The position numbers were made by a program, and so were the translations under genes. A DNA stretch of 43,693 nucleotides from Candidatus Sabulitectum silens (GTDB lineage Bacteria > Fermentibacterota > Fermentibacteria > Fermentibacterales > JCC-6): assembly GCA_001875255.1 (NCBI GenBank), contig MJAN01000015.1, positions 1-43,693 on the forward strand, read 5' to 3'. The notes beneath the pieces are model-generated. The model ran no database searches and was not told the DNA's origin. It saw only the letters and a program-made list of their open reading frames with translations. This document shows positions 28,171-37,861 of the stretch, in pieces (within the stretch, counting starts at the first letter, position 1; the number at the start of each line of letters is the position of its first letter).

Positions 28171-30058
28171 CTAGTTGCCCAGAATCACCAGCCTGGCTGC
28201 CTGCCGGATGTTTCCCGGGGCCGAGGCATCGACAATATAGGTTCCCGCGGGAAATCCCATGAGGTCAAGGGTTCTAACGCCGGGGGAAGGGTTCTTTCCA
28301 TAACAACCCTGCCGGAGAGGTCGAATACGCTTACCTCGAGTTCCATTTCACCGGTGCCCTGCCAGTTGAGGGTGGTGGAGGTCCCGGCGGGGTTCGGTCC
28401 CAGGTACATGGTGCTCACCCCTCCCTGCGGGGGCAGTGTTGCGTCTTCAATGCCCAGAACGGCGGAACTGAGGATCTTCAGCATGGGATCGAACTCCACC
28501 GATTCAGGCTGGAAGGACAGAAGGAAGGTTTCCTCCTGGTCCTGTGAGTCGTTCCAGAAGGTTATCAGTGTGTCGGTTCCCGCCCCTCCACAAGGAACTC
28601 CACCGGCATGGTGAAGAAGTTGTCCACCGTTTGTGTCTGAGCGATGTATATGGAGAGCTCCCAGGCGGCGCCCTGCTGGACCCAGCCTGTCTGTATGTCG
28701 TACACCGGATAGCCTTCGCCCTGGACCCACTGCTCAAAGAACCAGTCGATGTCTTCTCCGTACTGGGCGGCCACATGGTCAATGAAGTCCTGGGTGGTGG
28801 CCGTGGTATAGGAATGTTCGGCAAAGTAGGTTTCGTAGGCGGTGAAGAAGGGGCCGTCCCCCATGAGCTGCCTGAGCATGTGAAGGACCGAGGCACCCTT
28901 TTCGTAGGTGGTGTTGCTCCAGAGTTCCGACGGGGTCTGGGGATCGGTTATGGGGAACAGCTCGCCGCTGTTCAGATAGGGCTTCATTATGTTGTTCTCC
29001 ATATAGTCCAGGTACTGCTCTTCCCCGTAGGTTTCCATCCATATCGCCTCGGAGTAGGTGGCGAAGCTTTCCGAAAGCCAAACATCGGTCCAGTACCTTT
29101 CGGTGACGCAGTTGCCCCACCACATGTGGCTCATCTCGTGGGCCAGGAGCCAGTCGTAGTTGGTGTTCCCGTTGATGGCCGAGGCTATATGGTAAACCTG
29201 GGAAAGATGCTCCATGTCACCCAGGGGCGTCTGGACATAGCTGAACTTGCAGTCCCATGGATAACTGCCGTAGACATCCTCGAACCTGGCCATCATGAGA
29301 TCCACGTTCACGAAGGAACCCAGGGCGTCCTCCACATCCCAGGAATAGACATAGTAGTAGATCCTGGCGTCGGTGGAGTCGTGAAGAACGGCGTAGTCCG
29401 CAACGCTTATGGCTGCGAGGTAGGTGGACATAGGCTGGTCGAGGGTCCAGTGGTAGGTGAGGGTGCCGTCGTAATTGTCCGTAACCCCCGCTGAGTCGCC
29501 GTTAGCCACGGCGTATAGGGTATCCGGCACGGTTATGTGAAAATCGAAGGTTGCCTTGTCTGAGGGCCTGTCATGGCAGGGGAACATATACTTCCCCATG
29601 GATGGGTCGGTTACGAACCCAACCCCCATGTGGTAGGTGACATAGGGATGAAAATGGAACCCTCCCCATGACTCCTCCGGGGGAGTGCCCCCGTACTCGA
29701 TGATGAGACTCACTGTATCAGATGGTGAAACAGGCCCGGGAAGGTTTATGAAAAGAGAGTCCTCCACATGGTCGAAGGACTCAGCACCGGTCACCGAAAG
29801 GACATCCAGCTCCTTAAGGTAGAGCCTGAAGGATGTAAGGCCGCTCTCCACCGGCACCAGTGTAACACCGGCGGTGGCGTCTATGGTCTCATTCTCCCTG
29901 TCGATGGTTATGGAAAGGTCATAATGCTGCACATCGATGGGCTCAAGCTGAAATTCCTGGTAAAGCGGCTGCATGGAGGGAGCAAGGGGCCTGGTAAGCA
30001 CCATCGGGCTGAACCTGGGGCTGTAGGCCGCCATAAGTATAAGGACAATGTTCATCAT
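28171..30058 (-). CDS. M1-family metallopeptidase with type IX-like C-terminal sorting domain, frameshifted
   Basis: About 629 residues after adding one G at 28583-28586 and one at 28282-28286. A short N-terminal hydrophobic stretch (MMNIVLILMAAYS) acts as export signal. The peptidase domain has HEMSH at the end of LLAHEMSHMWWGN and the third zinc ligand in WLSESFATY; GDMEH stands where aminopeptidases have GAMEN. The last 75 residues begin YLGPNPAGTSTTLNWQG, contain VFDLSGRVV, and end in GFPAGTYIVD and ARLVILGN. This is the pattern of a type IX secretion C-terminal domain, and implies export across the outer membrane. Its start overlaps the stop of the kinase gene. Confidence 0.88.
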
Positions 30059-31620
30059 TCACTCCAGTCAAGAAGGAGTCCGTCTATGAATTCCCTGAGA
30101 ATACTCAATCTGGGTACTACCTCTTCCCTGATGTGCTCCACGCAGTCGAGAAGGCGGAGAAGCCTGTGTGCATCGTTATAGGCTGCCGAGCCTTCCCTTA
30201 CTTCTTCCAGAAGGGGTATGAGATAGGGCTTGAGAACCGGAAGCTCGTAGGGCAGTGCTGAATTGAACATCATGTCCGCCTTCTCCTGATAGGGGAAGAT
30301 GTTCATCCGCTCCCCCCGCCTGACGCTGGGCCAGCCGATGATGGTTTCCTCGGCGGAATAGCCCCGGTACAGGCTGTCCCGGACGATCCTTCGCATCAGT
30401 CTGCCGTCGGAGGTGGACATTCGGGTGAGCCTGTCGATGTTCAGGGTGGTCAGGGCGCTTATGTATATCTTGAACTTCTTTTCGACCTCAACTCCCGGTG
30501 TCAGGCTGTCGTTCAGGCCGTGAATGCCCTCTATCATCAGGAACTCATTGTCCGCCAGTGTCATGGGAGTGACATTGTCCTCCCGGACACCGGTATGGAA
30601 ATCGAACAGGGGAAGCTGCACCGTTTCACCTGCGAGGAGTCTGTTCACATGTTCTCCGAACAGCTGGGTATCAAGGGCTCCAAGGCATTCGAAATCGTAG
30701 CTTCCGTCCTTGTGCCGTGGGGTTTCCGTGCGGTGCCTGAAATAGTTGTCCACGCTTATGAGCCGTGTGCCGAAACCCTCCGCCCTGAGGTAGGTGGAGA
30801 GCATCCTGGTGAATGTGGTCTTTCCGCTGCAGGAGGGTCCGGCCACCATTACGATCCTCTTCTTCGGGAACTCGTCCCCCAGGCGGCTCACTATCTGGAC
30901 TATCCTTCTGTTCTGGTAGAAGTGGCTCATCATCACCAGCCTGAGACCGGAATCCTCCCTTATACGCCTGTTGAGCATATCGACGGTGTGGACCCTCATC
31001 CTGGAGATGTGCTTCTCTTCCAGGTCGAGTTCCCTGGAAAGGGTGGGACTCTCCGCATAGGGGGAGATCTCCGGCCACTTTCCGCTTCCGGGGAATCGTA
31101 GAAGGAATGCCCCGGAAAGGGGTTTAAGCTCCCAGGTGGTGAGCCAGGAGGTATCGGGTACCGCCGGTCCCATGGCGAATGCCCATGAATCGCCCAGGAC
31201 ATTTGCCCTGTAATAATCCCGCCCCCTGTGCCATCTTGGAAGGAGGGAATGCTCGCCCACAAGGTCTAATGCCTCTTCCGCAGGGAGAATACGATATTCA
31301 ATGGGGATCGCCTCCCCGGCTATCCTTTCCAGTTCGACATCCAGGGCGCCGCACACCTCGGCCTCCCTGCCCGGTTCCATACCCTCTATCCTGCACCTGT
31401 AGCCCAGGGAAATGGAGTGTTCAACCCATAGCTTCCAGTGGGGATATACCCTTCTGACAGCCTGGTCAAGGGCCAGTATCAGGCTCCTTCTGTAGACTTC
31501 TCTGCCCTCGGAGACCCAGGGAGGTACATCCTCCCCCTCCACGGTTCCAAGGGGTAGTACAAGGCCGGTGAGGTCCCGGACGGCTATGGATTTCGTTCCT
31601 TCGGGAAGTTTCCTGGTCAT
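30055..31620 (-). CDS. Uridine-kinase-like nucleoside kinase with N-terminal TGS/ThrRS-like region
   Basis: 521 residues, intact. The C-terminal half is a P-loop kinase of the uridine kinase/PRK type: IVMVAGPSCSGKTTFTRML (Walker A, about residue 265), RLISVDNYFRHR (substrate Asp), FLMIEGIHGLND and a late lid with RLTRMSTSDGRLMRRIVRDS. The N-terminal 200 residues resemble the TGS and editing-like segment of threonyl-tRNA synthetase, as in other long 'nucleoside kinase' proteins; the HxxxH-like element here is HSLLPRWHRGRDYY. Phosphate acceptor probably uridine or cytidine. It leads the operon that continues with the M1 peptidase and the small TAA-interrupted gene. Confidence 0.83.
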   Translation of the reverse strand: MTRKLPEGTKSIAVRDLTGLVLPLGTVEGEDVPPWVSEGREVYRRSLILALDQAVRRVYPHWKLWVEHSISLGYRCRIEGMEPGREAEVCGALDVELERIAGEAIPIEYRILPAEEALDLVGEHSLLPRWHRGRDYYRANVLGDSWAFAMGPAVPDTSWLTTWELKPLSGAFLLRFPGSGKWPEISPYAESPTLSRELDLEEKHISRMRVHTVDMLNRRIREDSGLRLVMMSHFYQNRRIVQIVSRLGDEFPKKRIVMVAGPSCSGKTTFTRMLSTYLRAEGFGTRLISVDNYFRHRTETPRHKDGSYDFECLGALDTQLFGEHVNRLLAGETVQLPLFDFHTGVREDNVTPMTLADNEFLMIEGIHGLNDSLTPGVEVEKKFKIYISALTTLNIDRLTRMSTSDGRLMRRIVRDSLYRGYSAEETIIGWPSVRRGERMNIFPYQEKADMMFNSALPYELPVLKPYLIPLLEEVREGSAAYNDAHRLLRLLDCVEHIREEVVPRLSILREFIDGLLLDWSE

Positions 31621-32063
31621 CTGATGGTTCCTTTCGCCTTAATGACTGTTGATAATACAGCAAAAACAGGGCACGGGAAACCCCCCACCGGTGTATTCTA
31701 ACCCCGGGGCAGCATCTGGTTATCTCGCCATATTATGGTTATTTATGAATCAATCCACCGGGTGTTTCGCCCCTCCCACGAAGGGCGGGAAGGGAACACA
31801 TCCCCCGGTCCGGCGGGGCAGCAGAACAGGGAGCGGCAGGGCCTCATTCGTCTTCAGACCTGTTTTATTTTTACTATAATGCGACATTGAAAGCGGCGGG
31901 GCCGATCATGGTCATTTTGTGGGAAGGGGGGTCAAGCCCGGGATCGTATTCATTTTTTTGCTCTTCCTGTGGCCAGTTAAGCCCCATGGGAATCGAACTT
32001 CCAAAGAGCTTGACCCGGCGCCGGCTATCCTTCATTGTATTTTCACTCTGAAATGGAGAAAAC
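31621..32063. other. Long divergent intergenic region with an extended inverted repeat
   Basis: 443 bases between the kinase gene (minus) and a small secreted protein (plus). A candidate plus-strand promoter is TTCAGA (31853-31858), 16 bases, TATAAT (31875-31880). That would give a leader of about 180 bases for the 32064 gene. Inside it, GGGTCAAGC (31929-31937) and GCTTGACCC (32008-32016) form a perfect 9-bp inverted repeat enclosing 70 bases, so the leader may fold into a closed RNA domain. I do not recognise a known riboswitch. Minus-strand promoter elements for the kinase were not found. Confidence 0.4.
31853..31880 (+). promoter_or_regulatory. Candidate promoter upstream of the 32064 gene
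   Basis: A perfect TATAAT with a four-of-six -35 box (TTCAGA) at 16-base spacing in an AT-rich patch. The 180-base distance to the gene is long, so a nearer unseen promoter is possible. Confidence 0.35.
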
Positions 32064-32444
32064 ATGACTATTTTTTTCGCCCTGCTCATGACCCTCGCCG
32101 CCTCCTCTCCCCTGCTGGATGTCACCGATACCATCCCCCGGGGTGGAACGGTGGTCTACAATGTTTCACTGGGGGACGAAACGGTTTACTGGATCACCCT
32201 TCAGTCCCTGGACAGCTCAACCGATCTCAACATTTCCGTATCCTCCTCTGAAATGGATTTCGAGCATTTCATGAACCTGGCCTATCGGGAGGATTTCCTC
32301 TATGCCCTGGAGTACTCCATCCAGGCCGGCCTTGAAGAGGGCGATGAATCCTTCACCCTCTCCTCCGACTATTCCGGTCCTGTTTTCGTGGTGGTCCACG
32401 ACATGGGCGGTGGCGGCGGAGAATTCACACTGAAGATTCAGTAG
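32064..32444 (+). CDS. Small secreted protein
   Basis: 126 residues with GGAG before the ATG. The N-terminal MTIFFALLMTLAASSP is a short signal peptide. The mature part begins LLDVTDTIPRGGTVVYNVSL and reads as a single beta-sandwich, with strands and a closing GPVFVVVHDMGGGGGEFTLKIQ. The pattern is reminiscent of bacterial pre-peptidase C-terminal (PPC) domains, but I cannot confirm this. It is five bases from xseA and so probably co-transcribed with it. Confidence 0.7.
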   Translation: MTIFFALLMTLAASSPLLDVTDTIPRGGTVVYNVSLGDETVYWITLQSLDSSTDLNISVSSSEMDFEHFMNLAYREDFLYALEYSIQAGLEEGDESFTLSSDYSGPVFVVVHDMGGGGGEFTLKIQ

Positions 32445-32449
32445 GGCCG

Positions 32450-33711
32450 GTGTTCAACCTGCAGGAATACACGGTTCTCGACCTCAACAGCTCCGTAAAG
32501 GAACTCCTGGAAAGGGGTTTCCCCGGTGAATTCTGGGTAAGGGGCGTGGTAACCGGTCTTAGGCAGGTTTCCGGAAGAGGGCATACCTATTTCCAGCTCG
32601 CCCACCCCTCGGGAACCGGAGGGCAGTCACCGGCGGTGGTAGACTGTGCTCTTTTTGCCGGGGACAGGGCCGCGGTGACAATGGAGACAGGCAGACAGGG
32701 CGCCGTATTCGATCTGAAGGAGAACACCGAGGTAAGGATACGGGCCCGGATCAATTTCTGGGAGCGCTCCGGCAGGTTTCAGATAGTGATGAAGGGCTTC
32801 GATCACACATTTCAGTCGGAATCCACCGCGATCCACCTTCAGAAACTGGTAAGGAAACTGACTGAAGAGGGGGTCATAGGCGAGAACGCCACCTTGTCCA
32901 TACCCGCCCTTCCACTCACCCTTGGGCTTGTTACTTCAAGGGACTCCGCCGCGGAAAGGGATTTCCTGAAAACACTGGAGGAATCAGGGTACCCTTTCAG
33001 GGTATATGCCAGATACGCAAGCATGCAGGGCTCCGAAACCGCCAGTTCTGTTTGCGGCGCCTTTGCCGGGCTCCTGGCATCCGGCGTTTCCGGCGAAATC
33101 GATGCGGTGGTCCTCACCCGGGGCGGAGGATCAGCCACGGACCTTGCGTGGTTCAACCACGAGGGAATAGCAAGGACCATCGCCCAGCTGCCATGGCCGG
33201 TGATCTCTGGGATCGGCCATGAGATAGACACCACCCTCCCCGACCACGCCGCCCATACCAGGGCAAAGACACCAACCCACGCCGCATCCATGCTGGTGGA
33301 TATGGTGGCGGGTTTCGATGAGAGTGTTTCCCGGATGAGCAGGGGTGTGGTTTCCGCCTTCTCTCCCCGGATCGCCATGGAGCGCATGCGGCTTCAGAAC
33401 ATCGCCCGGAGCCTCGCACTGTCCCTCTCATCCCTACCCCGAAGAAAACGGGAAGAACTTCACAGGATCATTTCAGCGCTTATCATAGGGGTAAATGAAA
33501 GGGTCAGCCGCTGTGAAAGGGAACTGACCCGTCTGGAAAACAGGCTGGACATGAGGAACCCGGAAAAATGCTCAGCCTCGGGTGGGCCATAATCAGGGAC
33601 AACCGGGGCAAACCGGTGAAGAACGCTTCAGCCATCCATCCCGGTGACCTGATAGGTATCTCCATGCAGGGAGGAAACCTCAAGGCCCTGGTAAAGGAAA
33701 GGGAAAAATGA
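32450..33711 (+). CDS. xseA: Exodeoxyribonuclease VII large subunit, frameshifted
   Basis: About 420 residues after adding one A to the A5 run 33564-33568. GTG start. It degrades single-stranded DNA from both ends. An N-terminal OB domain (GEFWVRGVVTGLRQVSGRGHTYFQL) is followed by the catalytic domain with TSRDSAAERDF, VVLTRGGGSATDLAWFN and PVISGIGHEIDTTLPDHAA, then TRAKTPTHAA, all hallmarks of XseA. Coiled-coil helices and a C-terminal LSLGWAIIRD segment complete it. Overlaps xseB by ATGA. Confidence 0.96.
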
Positions 33712-33899
33712 GCGAGAAATACTCTGAGATGCTTCGGGAACTCCAGGAAATAGTGGACAAGCTAAGCAGGGACGACTGCCCGGTGGACGACCTCGAGGAA
33801 CTGGTGCAAAGGGCTTCGACCCTTATAGGCGTTTTGAGGAAGCGGCTTGCCAGAACTGATGAATCGGTGAAGGGAATGCTTACCGAGATAGGGGAATGA
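33708..33899 (+). CDS. xseB: Exodeoxyribonuclease VII small subunit
   Basis: 63 residues, intact. Typical XseB: MLRELQEIVDKLSRDDCP then VDDLEELVQRASTLI, two helices that wrap XseA. The ATG overlaps the xseA stop. Its end overlaps the end of the convergent miaB gene by 20 bases. Confidence 0.93.
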   Translation: MSEKYSEMLRELQEIVDKLSRDDCPVDDLEELVQRASTLIGVLRKRLARTDESVKGMLTEIGE

Positions 33900-35176
33900 C
33901 AGGTTCTCCGAAGTGTGTGTAGCCGTCGGCCTGGTAATTCTCACTTCGATCATGTCCCCCGGGGCATGATCAGTGGACTCAAGTATGACCATTCTGTTCC
34001 CGGCGGTTCTCGCGGCAAGCTGTCCCGGCATTCTGGCCGGTCCGGTGACGAGAACGGTCCTGACGGATCCCGTAAGTTCCCTGGAACGGGCGAGGGTTAT
34101 TTCCATCTGGAGTTCCTGTAGTTCGTTAAGCCTTCGAAGCCTCTCCTTCACCGGCACCCGGGGGGTGATGTCCACCGCGGCGGTGCCCTGCCTTTCGCTG
34201 TACCTGAAGAGAAAGGCGTAGTCGAACCGTATCTCCTCAAGAAGTGTAACGGATTCCTCGAACTCCTCCGGGGTTTCCCCGGGAAAACCCGCTATCATGT
34301 CGGTGGAGAGCACGATGTCCGGCATGGCCTCCCTGAGCATATTCACCTTTTCGATATACCCTTTCCGGGTATACCCCCTGTTCATTGCCCTCAGGACCCT
34401 GTCGCTGCCTGACTGCGCCGGAAGATGAAACTGATTGCAGATGTTGTCGGCGGAGGCCATTACGGAAACCAGCTCGGTGGTTAGGTCCCTGGGATTGCTC
34501 GTAACGAACCGCAGCCGGCAACGCTCCCCGACGGCTTCTGAAGCCTTTCTGAGAAGTTCAGGAAAACCCACATCTTCGTTCCGGTAGGAGTTAACGTTCT
34601 GGCCCAGAAGGGTTATCTCCCTGAATCCGGCATCCGCCAGGCTTTCTATCTCCGAAAGGACCGCCCGCCGGGGGCGGCTTCTCTCCCGGCCCCGTACATG
34701 GGGGACGATGCAGTAGGTGCAGAAGTTGTCGCATCCCCGTATTACATTAACGAATGCCCTGGGGAACTCTTCGCGCACTGGCTGAAAACCCTCGTAGTCC
34801 TCCCCTCCCTGTTCCGTGAGTGCAACCCTTCGGGATTCCTGAAGCAGACCTGGGATCAGGTGATAGCAGTCCGGGCCCACCACCAGATCCAGGAGTTTCA
34901 TCCTTTTGAGCAGTTTTTCGCCGTGCTCCTGGGCCACGCAGCCGCAGAGCGCCATTATGGCCGCCTTCCACCGGTCCGGATGCCCGCAAGGTGTGTGAGC
35001 CGGCCCAGCGCCCTGGTTTCGGCGTGTTCCCGAACTGCGCATGTAACTATGAATATGGCCCGGGCATCCCCGGGATCCTTAACGATCATATGACCTGCGG
35101 ATTTCAGTATGGCCGCCAGTATCTCGCCGTCGTGGGCGTTCATCTGGCAGCCGTATATCTCTATGAAGCACTTCAC
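33880..35176 (-). CDS. miaB: tRNA-2-methylthio-N6-dimethylallyladenosine synthase, frameshifted
   Basis: About 432 residues after adding one base at 34971-34972 and one at 33930-33931. A radical SAM methylthiotransferase that thiomethylates A37 of tRNAs reading U-starting codons. The N-terminal domain has the three cluster Cys in YGCQMNAHDGE, VTCAVREHAETR and MALCGCVAQEHG. The radical SAM site is CDNFCTYC. TLLGQNVNSYR and QSGSDRVLRAMNRGYT are typical. The TRAM domain ends in TRADGYTHFGEPVIPLSR. The order of motifs and NVNSYR favour MiaB over RimO. The stop at 33880 lies inside xseB. Its ATG overlaps the upstream dolichol-kinase-like gene. Confidence 0.94.
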
Positions 35177-35775
35177 CCCGGAACTACCAGTTCCATCACA
35201 AGACCGGCGAACACCGGTATTCGAAGGTTGTCGTCGAGGGGCACCTCAAAGAGCTCCGCCAGTGTGGCAGCCAGAGCTCCGGCGAGAAGGCCCGTTGGAG
35301 AGAGCTTCCACCCCTGCGCCGCTGAAAGATGCATGAGGGGTATGGATACGAGCAGACAGCTGAGAAGGGCCGAAAGGCTGCCCTCCAGGGTCCTGCCGGA
35401 AACAAGTGGCGTCCTGCCGAACTTCCGCCCCATGAGAGCCGCGGCGGAATCCCCCACGGAGAGGAAGACCAGGGCTGACACCGCTATTTCCGTTCTGAAA
35501 AGAAGTATGGTTAGGGCGGCGCTTGCCACGAGAACCGTGGAAGCGGTCATGGCGCCGTCCTGCTCTTTGCCCCGCATCACCTTGCCGAACAGCCCCAGGA
35601 AGAACCGGCGGAAAACGCGGTTCCTCGACCGGAGAAGGTCGATAAGCACCAGTGCCAGGGCGGCGGCTGTGAGAATGAGTACGATTTCCGTTCTGGGCAG
35701 TATAACCGCTGCGGCGGGAATCACTATGGAACCGAAATGTATTCCCTTGCGGAGAACCTCTTCAATGTAAGCCAT
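35173..35775 (-). CDS. Dolichol-kinase/CTP-transferase-like membrane protein
   Basis: 200 residues, intact, with six or seven hydrophobic helices. Motifs are RKGIHFGSIVIPAA near the start (the R-K-x-x-H element of SEC59/phytol-kinase relatives) and FLSVGDSAAALMGRKFGR followed by SGRTLEGSLSALL. These match the CDP-binding region of the dolichol kinase/phosphatidate cytidylyltransferase group, which phosphorylate polyprenols or related lipids using CTP. Bacterial substrates of this subgroup are mostly unproven. The ATG follows the PorV-like gene by six bases. Confidence 0.82.
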   Translation of the reverse strand: MAYIEEVLRKGIHFGSIVIPAAAVILPRTEIVLILTAAALALVLIDLLRSRNRVFRRFFLGLFGKVMRGKEQDGAMTASTVLVASAALTILLFRTEIAVSALVFLSVGDSAAALMGRKFGRTPLVSGRTLEGSLSALLSCLLVSIPLMHLSAAQGWKLSPTGLLAGALAATLAELFEVPLDDNLRIPVFAGLVMELVVPG

Positions 35776-35781
35776 TAAACC

Positions 35782-36872
35782 CTAGAATCCAACCCCTGCT
35801 GATACCCTGTGGGTGTTTTCAAGCTGGTCGTGGCTCAGCCATGCGTAGTCCAGGGAGACCGGATGGCCGGATATGCCCATGGTAAACCCCAGACCGGCGG
35901 TCATGTTGCCCTCGTTGGAGCCTATTCGAAGCCCCACGGTGTCCCTGATGCGGATCTCGGCACCGAGATGTGTATCAAGACTGATATCCGCCTCGGGAAT
36001 GCTGTACTGGGCGGAGAATACCCGTCCTTCGAACCGGAAGTCGCCATCGGCGGCGAAGGTTATAACCGACCCGAAACGGGGCACCGGCCAGGTAAAGGAT
36101 GCTCCTATCTTTGCGGTGGGGGTTACGCTTTCGGTCACCCCGGAATCCCAGAACATGTAAGTTCCGAAGATATCCTGGAGGTTTATGCCCATTGAGAAGG
36201 CTTCCGTGGGATTCCACTTCATGCCGGCATCGAAGCCCACACCCCAGGCGCTGTAGTCCATGAGCTTCCTGTAGACCACCTTGGAAGTGGCGCCTATGGC
36301 CAGATCGTCATTCAGGGCCCTTCCCCAGGAAAGGTAAAGGGCGTTGTCGGAGGCACTGCTCCAGGTGATCCTGCCCTCGTCGTAGATCAGCTCTTCACCG
36401 GGGTCCCACTGGCTGTTGCCCTCGGTTCCCATGGGGTTGGTCTCGGGATGGTAATCGTCGTTGCCGGAGTCACCGGGCTCTCCGGTGCCGTCTTCGCCGA
36501 AAACGCCGTCGGAGCCGGTGTCATACCACTGAAGATCGCTTGTGTCGGCTATGTTGCCGGCATCGGTCCTGAAAAGGCTTGCGGCGTAAACATCCCCGGC
36601 GTACTCCTGGGAATAGGCCAGATAATCGTAGGTGATAAGCCCGCCGAACCGCTCTGAATGCATGAAGGCAGCGGAGCGGGTTCGGACTGATGCAAGCCCG
36701 GCGGGGTTCCAGTAGGCGGCTGTTATATCATCGGCCACGGCGGAAAAGGCACCCCCCATGGCCAGGCCCTGGCTCCGGCTCCCACATACATGAATTCACC
36801 GGCGTACTTGTCGGCGGATGAAGCGGAGTACAGGAACAGGACCGCAAGAAGTATGAGCGAATGCTTTCTCAT
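35782..36872 (-). CDS. PorV/PorQ-type outer-membrane beta-barrel protein, frameshifted
   Basis: About 363 residues after adding one base at 36767-36769. A signal peptide (MRKHSLILLAVLFLYSASSA) is followed by AGEFMYVGAGARGLAMGGA and AYWNPAGLASV. That opening is diagnostic of the PorV/PorQ/UPF0164 family, which forms FadL-like barrels. In Bacteroidota PorV shuttles type IX cargo to the sorting complex. An acidic insert (about 105-155, with TGEPGDSGNDDYHPETN) may be a surface loop. The barrel ends in NTHRVSAGVGF with a C-terminal Phe, as expected for BamA clients. Whether this copy serves secretion or another role is inference. Confidence 0.83.
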
Positions 36873-36878
36873 GGTGAA

Positions 36879-37208
36879 TCACTCCCCGTTAACATAGCTG
36901 GCAAATAGCTGTCTGTCCTCGAATCTTATTCGTGTGAAGAATAAACCTATACCCCATTTGCCGTCGGGAAGTTCCTCTTCGCGTATTACAACGGCTCTGG
37001 CCATGACCTGATGGCCGTCGAGGCCGATGGATACATCCACCCTGGTGAGGTCGCCCAGGGGCTCGTCGCACACGCAGTAAAGCCCTGAAGCGCTGATATT
37101 GAGGGCGGTTACCGGACGCCCGGGCATTCCCTGGGTCCCAAGAACAACATCAAGGGTACCCTGGTAGCGGCTTTCGCGTCTCTTTTCGGTGATCTTTTCA
37201 GGCTTCAC
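36879..37208 (-). CDS. PilZ-domain protein
   Basis: 109 residues from a GTG at 37208 that has AGGAAAGGG upstream; a longer form from 37259 lacks a ribosome-binding site. A single PilZ domain has the R-x-x-x-R element in EKRRESRY and the N-x-S-x-x-G element in LNISASGLYCVC, so it should bind cyclic di-GMP. No output domain is attached. Its stop codon overlaps the ribosome-binding sequence of the PorV-like gene, seven bases ahead, so the two are likely coupled. Confidence 0.88.
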   Translation of the reverse strand: MKPEKITEKRRESRYQGTLDVVLGTQGMPGRPVTALNISASGLYCVCDEPLGDLTRVDVSIGLDGHQVMARAVVIREEELPDGKWGIGLFFTRIRFEDRQLFASYVNGE

Positions 37209-37465
37209 TTGAATCCCTTTCCTACCCCGTATGAAGTTGTTTTCCCCTTCATGCTCCATCAGCAATACTAAACCGAATATACACGTATTGGTTCCAATGG
37301 GTATAATAAGAAATAATGCAAAAACGACAACCGCGGCAAAACCGCCCCTGCCGCTGAAAGCAGCAAGGAACGGCGAACTTGACACCGCATTTAATTTGCT
37401 GAATGTTGGCCTGTACCGTGTGTGGTACTCATGGTAGTATGTCTTAATAGAGGAGGGAGCCTTTA
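37209..37465. other. Divergent intergenic region upstream of PilZ and DUF4870-like genes
   Basis: 257 bases, AT-rich. On the plus strand TTGACA (37379-37384) is a perfect -35 box with a poor -10 (AATGTT) at 17 bases. TATAAT (37304-37309 region) is present without a good -35. Short dyads are GCGGCA/TGCCGC around 37335-37360 and GTACC/GGTAC around 37413-37428. AGAGGAGGGAG is the ribosome-binding site of the 37466 gene. Confidence 0.35.
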
Positions 37466-37840
37466 ATGGCAAACGAGTACAATATCAGTGCGCAGGAGAT
37501 CGAAGAGGGTAAAACCATGGGCGGAATCGCCTATTTCGGTCTTCTCGGTTTTCTTATCGCTTTCCTTACCAGCAAAGAGAACAAGTATGTCATGTATCAT
37601 GCCCAGCAGAGCCTCATGCTCGTTATCTGCATGATCGTAGTCCCAATTCCGGTGATCGGCTGGATCATCGGTCTCGGAGTCTTCGTTCTGTTCATCATGG
37701 GTCTCATCGCCGGCTTCGGCGGGCAGATCAAGCCCCTTCCGGTGATCGGCAACCTGGCCTTCAAGCTCAACCTCCTCAAGGCCGAGGAAACCACCACCAC
37801 ATCCACTCCGGAAGCCCCCGGTTCACCGGACGTAGAGTAA
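37466..37840 (+). CDS. DUF4870/Tic20-like membrane protein (copy 1)
   Basis: 124 residues, intact. A polar N-terminus (MANEYNISAQEIEEGKTMGG) is followed by three hydrophobic helices and a YVMYHAQQSLML segment. The Y-x-x-x-H-A-x-Q element after a KENKYV loop is the signature of the DUF4870 (Tic20-like) family. The Thr/Pro-rich tail is absent from copy 2. Function of the family is unknown; it is widespread. AGAGGAGGGAG precedes the ATG. Confidence 0.82.
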   Translation: MANEYNISAQEIEEGKTMGGIAYFGLLGFLIAFLTSKENKYVMYHAQQSLMLVICMIVVPIPVIGWIIGLGVFVLFIMGLIAGFGGQIKPLPVIGNLAFKLNLLKAEETTTTSTPEAPGSPDVE

Positions 37841-37861
37841 CTAAAAAACGGCATTTTCAGC

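Noticed and set aside
31874..32134. A minus-strand frame of 86 codons in the long intergenic region, with a smooth 53-codon core
   Set aside because: No ribosome-binding site or signal, it starts inside the opposite gene, and its sequence coincides with the inverted repeat. Kept only as a leader-structure note.
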